Source: Larix kaempferi
Taxonomy: Eukaryota > Streptophyta > Pinopsida > Pinales > Pinaceae
NCBI GenBank assembly: GCA_027924585.1
Contig: BSBM01001387.1
Span: 1,054,001-1,118,000, forward strand
Reading direction: 5' to 3'
DNA length: 64,000 nucleotides
The translations under genes were made by a program, and so were the position numbers. The notes beneath the pieces were generated by a model that saw only the letters and a list, made by a program, of their open reading frames with translations, did not search any database and had not been told where the DNA came from. This document shows, piece after piece, positions 40,501 to 46,500 of the stretch (the first letter of the stretch is position 1; each line of letters opens with the position of its first letter).

Positions 40501-43500
40501 AAGAAAAGATGTCTGCAATGCAGCTACTCTTTCTCCCAAGCGAACTTGCCTTTCTGCTACTACTCATGCAAACTTGCTTGAGTGAGATGCCTCCAAAATG
40601 AGATAGGGGCCACTCTATTTATACTAGTCAAAAACTGGCCTTTTCACTTAACTAGGCCAACTTGACTTTCCCTAACTAGGCCGACCTGACTGGGGCAATT
40701 TTGCCGATTGTTTGGGGCAGTTTACCCACTGGGCCGACTTGTCTATTTTACATTTTTTTTTAGGGTTTTTACGTAATCAAATACAATATGAATATTTCCC
40801 AAAGGAAGCACAATAAAAATACAATAAGAATATCTTCCGAAGTTACATTGCTCAACACTCCCTCTTAACAAGGAAGGTATTCTTCTAACACTGTCACCAT
40901 CATCATCCCACTACTGCAACTCTGTACTCTGACCATTGACTTCTGACATCTCTCGAATCTATACATCACTAGAAGTTTTGAACCATCTGGTGGGTCCATC
41001 CCAGGAGCGTACATTACGTCGCACACGGCGACCACCTGCATTACCTCACGCTGTATCATGAACCAAGCAAGCCATCTGGTGGGTCCAGCCCAGGAGCATA
41101 CATTACGTCGCATACCGCAACCACCTATGTTACCTCTGTTAGGGTTAACCTTGACTCGGGATTGAGTCAAAGTTGGTTAGGTCTAGCACATGTTTTTGGG
41201 CACATGGTTTGTTGTAGCCCATGGTATTGCATGTAAGGAAGCCTATAAAAGGCTTGAGGAGGCTCCATTGTATAGCGGCCTGGAGGTGAGCGGGTGAGCT
41301 CACTTGGCCCGACTTGGCCGGTTAGGTCAAGGGTAATGAAGATCTTCATTAGGTGCTGGTTTTTTCCCCGTATGGGGTTTCCAGGAAATTGTGTGTCTAT
41401 TATTTCATTGCTTATTTTGTTTATTTCTCTCTCGTAATTATGCTCGTATAAACCCAACAACCTCACCACGTGTCCATATCATCTTGTGAGTGTAGCCTAG
41501 GAGACTCAATTATGTCACGTAACTCGTGACTACCTGCTACCACGTCACATATCAACATCGGGACAACACAACCTTGTAAGTGTAGCCTAGGAGACTCAAT
41601 TACGTCACATAACCAGTGACTACCCGTTACCACGGCACCCCATGTAGAGAACAGCCCAGGTCCGAAACCTGCATCTTCGCACATGTGTGTTTTCCAACAT
41701 AGCACTGCAGTCAGGAGACTCAATTACGTCACACACAGTGACTACCTACTGCATCCTCTGAGGTGTAGTCCGGGAGACTCAATTACATCACATAACCCGT
41801 GACTACCTGCTACAACCTTGTGAGTGTAGTCCAGGAGGCTTAATTACGTCACATAACTCGTGACTACACTCTACAACTCACATTTCAAGTGGAGACATGC
41901 CCAGGAGACTCAATTACGTCACATGACACGTGACTACCTGTGTCTCACATGTCTATGTTACTCATCACTCCCTCTTGATCTGGACCACTCCAAGCTTGTC
42001 CCTGAAGTACTCAAACTTTACTCTTGACAGAGGCTTGGTCAACACATCGGCTATCTGCTCCTCTGTCGCTATATACTAGAGCCTCACTGCTCCTCTCTGC
42101 ACCATATCCCTGATATAATGATACCTGATCTCGATGTGCTTCGACTTGTAATGAAACATCGGGTTCTCAGACAACTTCACACAACTTTGGTTGTCACAAA
42201 GAATACAAGTCGCCTCTAACTCGAGATCGAACAAACCTGCAAGCAACTTCTGAAGCCATGCTGCCTTGCAACTTGCCGAACAAGCTTCCATATACTCTGC
42301 TTCGGCTGTACTGAGTGCCACACTCGTCTACTTCCTATTGAACCATGAGATCATACCAGATCCCAAACTGAAGCAGCACCCTGATGTGCTCTTTCCATCT
42401 GTGACACTACCGGCCCAATCCGCATTAGCGTATCCTGGCAGATTAATCCTTTGATCTGATGCATATCTGAGGCCATAATCAACCGTACCCCTCAGGTACC
42501 TCAACACATGCTTTGCCGCAACCATGTGAACACGTCTCGGCTCTACCATGTACTGACTCAATGTATTCACCGCAAAGCATAAATCTAGCCTCGTGTTCGT
42601 TAAGTACATCAACGAACCAATCATCTACCGTATACTGTGGCATCCACCATCTCTGAAGAAGTATCACACAACACTTTCAAATTCAATGCCATAGGTGTGT
42701 CCATGGCCTTGCAATCCATCATCATGAATCTCTTCAGGATCTCTACCGCATATTTTCCCTGATTCAAGAAAGTTCCTCTGGATTCTACCACACCTCAAGA
42801 CCTAAGAAATAGTGCTTCATACCCAAGTCTTTCATCTCAAACTCTGCGGCAAGCTTCCTCTTCGTTTCTGCTATGAGCTTCTCATCATATGTCAAAAACA
42901 GATCATTTACATACAACAATAGAATCACAGGTTTCCCGTCCTCAACGTTGTAGTAAAGGTTGGAATCCACTTTACTCTTGGTAAAGCCCAAGCTTGTCAG
43001 AAATCCATCAATCCTGCCATTACCACGTCCTAGGCGCCTATTTCAAACCGTACAAGGCCTTCTTCAATCTGCACACATGAGTCTTCCTGTCATGTGTCTC
43101 AAATCCCTGTGGCTACTCCACATACACTTCTTCTTCTACCACACCATTCAGGAAAGTTGTCTTCACGTCCATCCGGTGTACCTTCCTTTTCATCATTGCA
43201 AGTATAGCTCTAATTGAAGTGTATCTTACTACAGGAGCAACAACGTCTCGTCACAATCGACTCCCTCTTTCTGAGAGAAACCATGAACCATGCCTTGTAC
43301 TTTTGTGGTATGCTTGATTTTGTAAATTTGCTTGAACCTTCATCACTTGTTCTTTGGAACAAGTCTCACTATCCTTCTCTTGTAGGTCATAACACACGAT
43401 CATTCCTACAAGTCAAATTTAGTCATATGATTAGTATCATTCCATGTAATGACAACTTCTTATGCATAGTTACATAGTCATGTAACCAATGCATCTTAGC

Positions 43501-46500
43501 CAATCAGCACAACACTCATCCATATCTCATATACACACGGTAACTATCTAGATCCTTCCATCTCTACCAAAACATACTATTAAGAGCGTGCATTGCTCTC
43601 AACACGTTAGCAAAGAGGTTTCATCCTAAACTAGCTCCATCAAGGGCTCGTGGAATGTTGTGCAACCCTATAGGCCACTTACCCATAACATGCACTACAT
43701 GAGCCTACTGCTAGTCAATCTTAGTCATATATAAGTGCATAAAAGAAAACTGTATCATAAATCTACATGTAACTGTTATGAGCATTATCTTTGAAACTAC
43801 TCAAAAATTCAAATAACAGTAAATACTTATCTTTCATGTGTTTTGTAGGCTCCCTCTTGGTTTCTGCCTCCTTGCAGAAGTTACTGGAGTTTTTGAAAGC
43901 GTACTCTGCTCCTTGATCTTCTTATGAAGTCTTCATCATTGATCCTCATGTACTGGATTCAAGATATCCTTCGTTGTGTTATCACTTCTTGAAAACGAAC
44001 TCTTCACGTTCTTGTCTCGTGCACATCCTTTGCATATGCCTACATGTTTTGTCTAGATCTCGGGTAGACCTATCGGTAAAGCCTTGTAGTGTATATGTGC
44101 AAGCCTTTTGTGCCATAGTTAACTTGGTTCCATAGTGTCATGAACCAATGCTTGATCTAGTTAGCCTTTTAATTTGTACAAGCCTCCCTCTTGCTCTCCT
44201 ATTACTATTGTATCATCAAAAGTTCAAGACATATTCTTCATCACTTGAGGAATCTTCCCTTGCTTTCTTCTTAACTGGTTAGTCATCTTCTGCATCATGA
44301 GCATGATGCCTCTTCTTATTTCCTTACTTGTTGTTTCCTTTCTTCATGGAGCAATTTCTTGTAATGTGTCCCATTTCATCGCAATTGTAACATTTGAAGT
44401 TTGAGTAGTCTCTAGAAGGTCTTTGATTCTTGTGGAATCTTCTAGACTTGTGAGAGTGATATTCTTTCTTGCTCCTCTTTGCATGAGCTGCCAAGGCTTG
44501 GTTATCATCTTCTCCCATCTTTTCTTCTCTAGCTTTAATTTTGGTTTCTTCTTGGGCACAAGTTTCCCAAAGCCTACTAAAATTGATGAGCTTCTTTCTA
44601 GAACAAATTCCTTGAATGAATGCTTCCCATGATCTTGGGAGACCATTCAATTTAGTCATCACCAATTCTGTACTTTCAACATAATATCCAATAGCTTCCA
44701 GTTGTTCTTGGGAGACCCTTGTGAAATAAGATTGAATGCTCTTGAAGCTTTGCATCTTCACACCCCCCTTGAATTGAGTTCTCAAGGTCATCTTTCTATT
44801 AATGTTCCTCCCTTCAAACAATCTCTTCAGTGCATCAAACATCTCTTTCGGAGTTTGCAGATATAAGATGTGAGGGATCAAGCGATCTTTGATGGATTCA
44901 GCAATGATCCTCTTGGCCTTTATCAAGTTCTTCTTGTGCTTGGCTTTGTCTTCTGAGATCTGACTTCGGGATGACCTAGGGTTTGTTAGAGAAACCCTAA
45001 TTTTTCAACTTCGGGATCTTGAAAAACTGAATGGAGGAAAAGATGCGCCTCCCTATGGCAAGTTGAGCAAAGGTCATTTTCTTCCAAAACTGTGGACAGA
45101 CTTGCCAAAAACCTGATGCCCTAGTTTTTCCCAAGCAATAGTGGTAGGCCCAAAATGAAATTTATCCGATCAGAATTATGCCTCCACAGGAAAATGTGCC
45201 CTCCTAGGGCAGCTTTCTTTGACCTTATTCACCTAAACTATGGTGAAAAGCCTCCGGAAAGAGAAACCCTAGTTTTCACTTATGGCAGTTGCAACTGCAC
45301 AATGGCTTTTTTAGGCTAGCTCTGATACCATGTTAGAATTTTGATACTTTCAGGATGATTATGTTAGATCTTCAAACGATTTATATTATTATCACAAGAA
45401 CCATATGCAATAGGAAAAACCCAGCAAGACTTCTTCCATATAGATTCGTCAGAAAGTACAATGTCAATCTCGTACAATAACCTAAGAACAATATACAATA
45501 GAAACCCCAAGAAAAGATGTCTTCAATGCAGCTACTCTTTCTCCCAGGCGAACTTACCTTTCTGCTACTACTCATGCGAACTTGCTTGAGTGAGATGCCT
45601 CCAAAATGAGCTAGGCGCCACTCTATTTATACTAGTCAAAAATTGGTCTTTTCACTTAAATGGGTCGACCTGGCTTTCTCTAACTGGTCCGACCTGACTG
45701 GGGCAATTCTGCCCATTGTTTGGGGCAGTTTACCCACTGGGCCAACTTGTCTATTTTACATTATTTCTTTTAGGGTTTTTACATAATCAAATACAATATG
45801 AATATTTTCCAAAGGAAGTACAATAAAAATACAATAAGAATATCTTCCAAAGTTTCTTCAACAGAATAGCCGAGACAGATAATCCATCACAGCATAACTA
45901 AATCTCCATGGAGGTACAATGATTAAATCTACATGTAAAGTGTATACCGTCTCACCCAATCTCCTGACTGATAGAATGCATTACCTTCCTTTTATAAACT
46001 CTTTATGCCTTTGTTAATTACAATACAAGATACTTTCCAGTTACATTTCATAAAACCTAATATGTTCCTACAACATAACAGCAGTTACAAAACTTCAAAG
46101 TTAACTAAATCGATATCTTCAACATTTTTCATGATTCAAAAGGTCTCACTCCATCTTGAAATTGAAATTGTATCTGCCTTAACAGCCACTTTTAATACTT
46201 TGATATATCAATTAGCGTTTGAGGTAGTTCAATCAGTTAAAGTTTACTCAACAGAACTAACTTAATCAGCTTTGAACGTAAAGGCATTGGGATTGTCAAT
46301 ACGAGTTTTAATTAATGTGGGGATTGGTGAGGATTTTGATAAATGATAGTAAAATCGCAGTTTAGTAATAGGGTTTCTATCTCCATATTTATTTTTCTGT
46401 TCTTGCAACATATATATGATGATATCACTGATCAATAATCAGACTGCGCGCAATTCAATTGAATCCAATCCAAACCTGAATGTATGTGTAAACGAAGTAA

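Larger units (their letters stand above)
40975..41960. repeat. Tandem array of about 50-60 bp units with a TGACGTAA-type core (Copia-2)
   Basis: At least nine units carry the core CAATTACGTCACATAAC or a variant followed by 'gtgactacctg': near 41010, 41035, 41100, 41512, 41597, 41721, 41782, 41842 and 41908. The first three are diverged ('cattacgtcgca'). The array is interrupted by the solo LTR at 41137-41459. On the element's sense strand the core reads GTGACGTAATTGAG, containing TGACG. Confidence 0.82.
40253..45863 (-). mobile_element. Copia-2: minus-strand Ty1/copia element (5.6 kb)
   Basis: LTRs at 40253-40857 (605 bp) and 45331-45863 (533 bp, one internal deletion) are flanked by gaata at 40248-40252 and 45864-45868. 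The primer site is TGGTATCAGAGC (45319-45330). Order on the minus strand: gag (44980-44324), pre-integrase remnant (about 44110-43930), a non-coding block, RT and RNase H (43404-42061), a repeat-rich 3' region with a nested solo LTR, and the 3' LTR. Protease and integrase core are not found. The LTRs are related to but distinct from those of Copia-1, 3 and 4. Confidence 0.92.
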
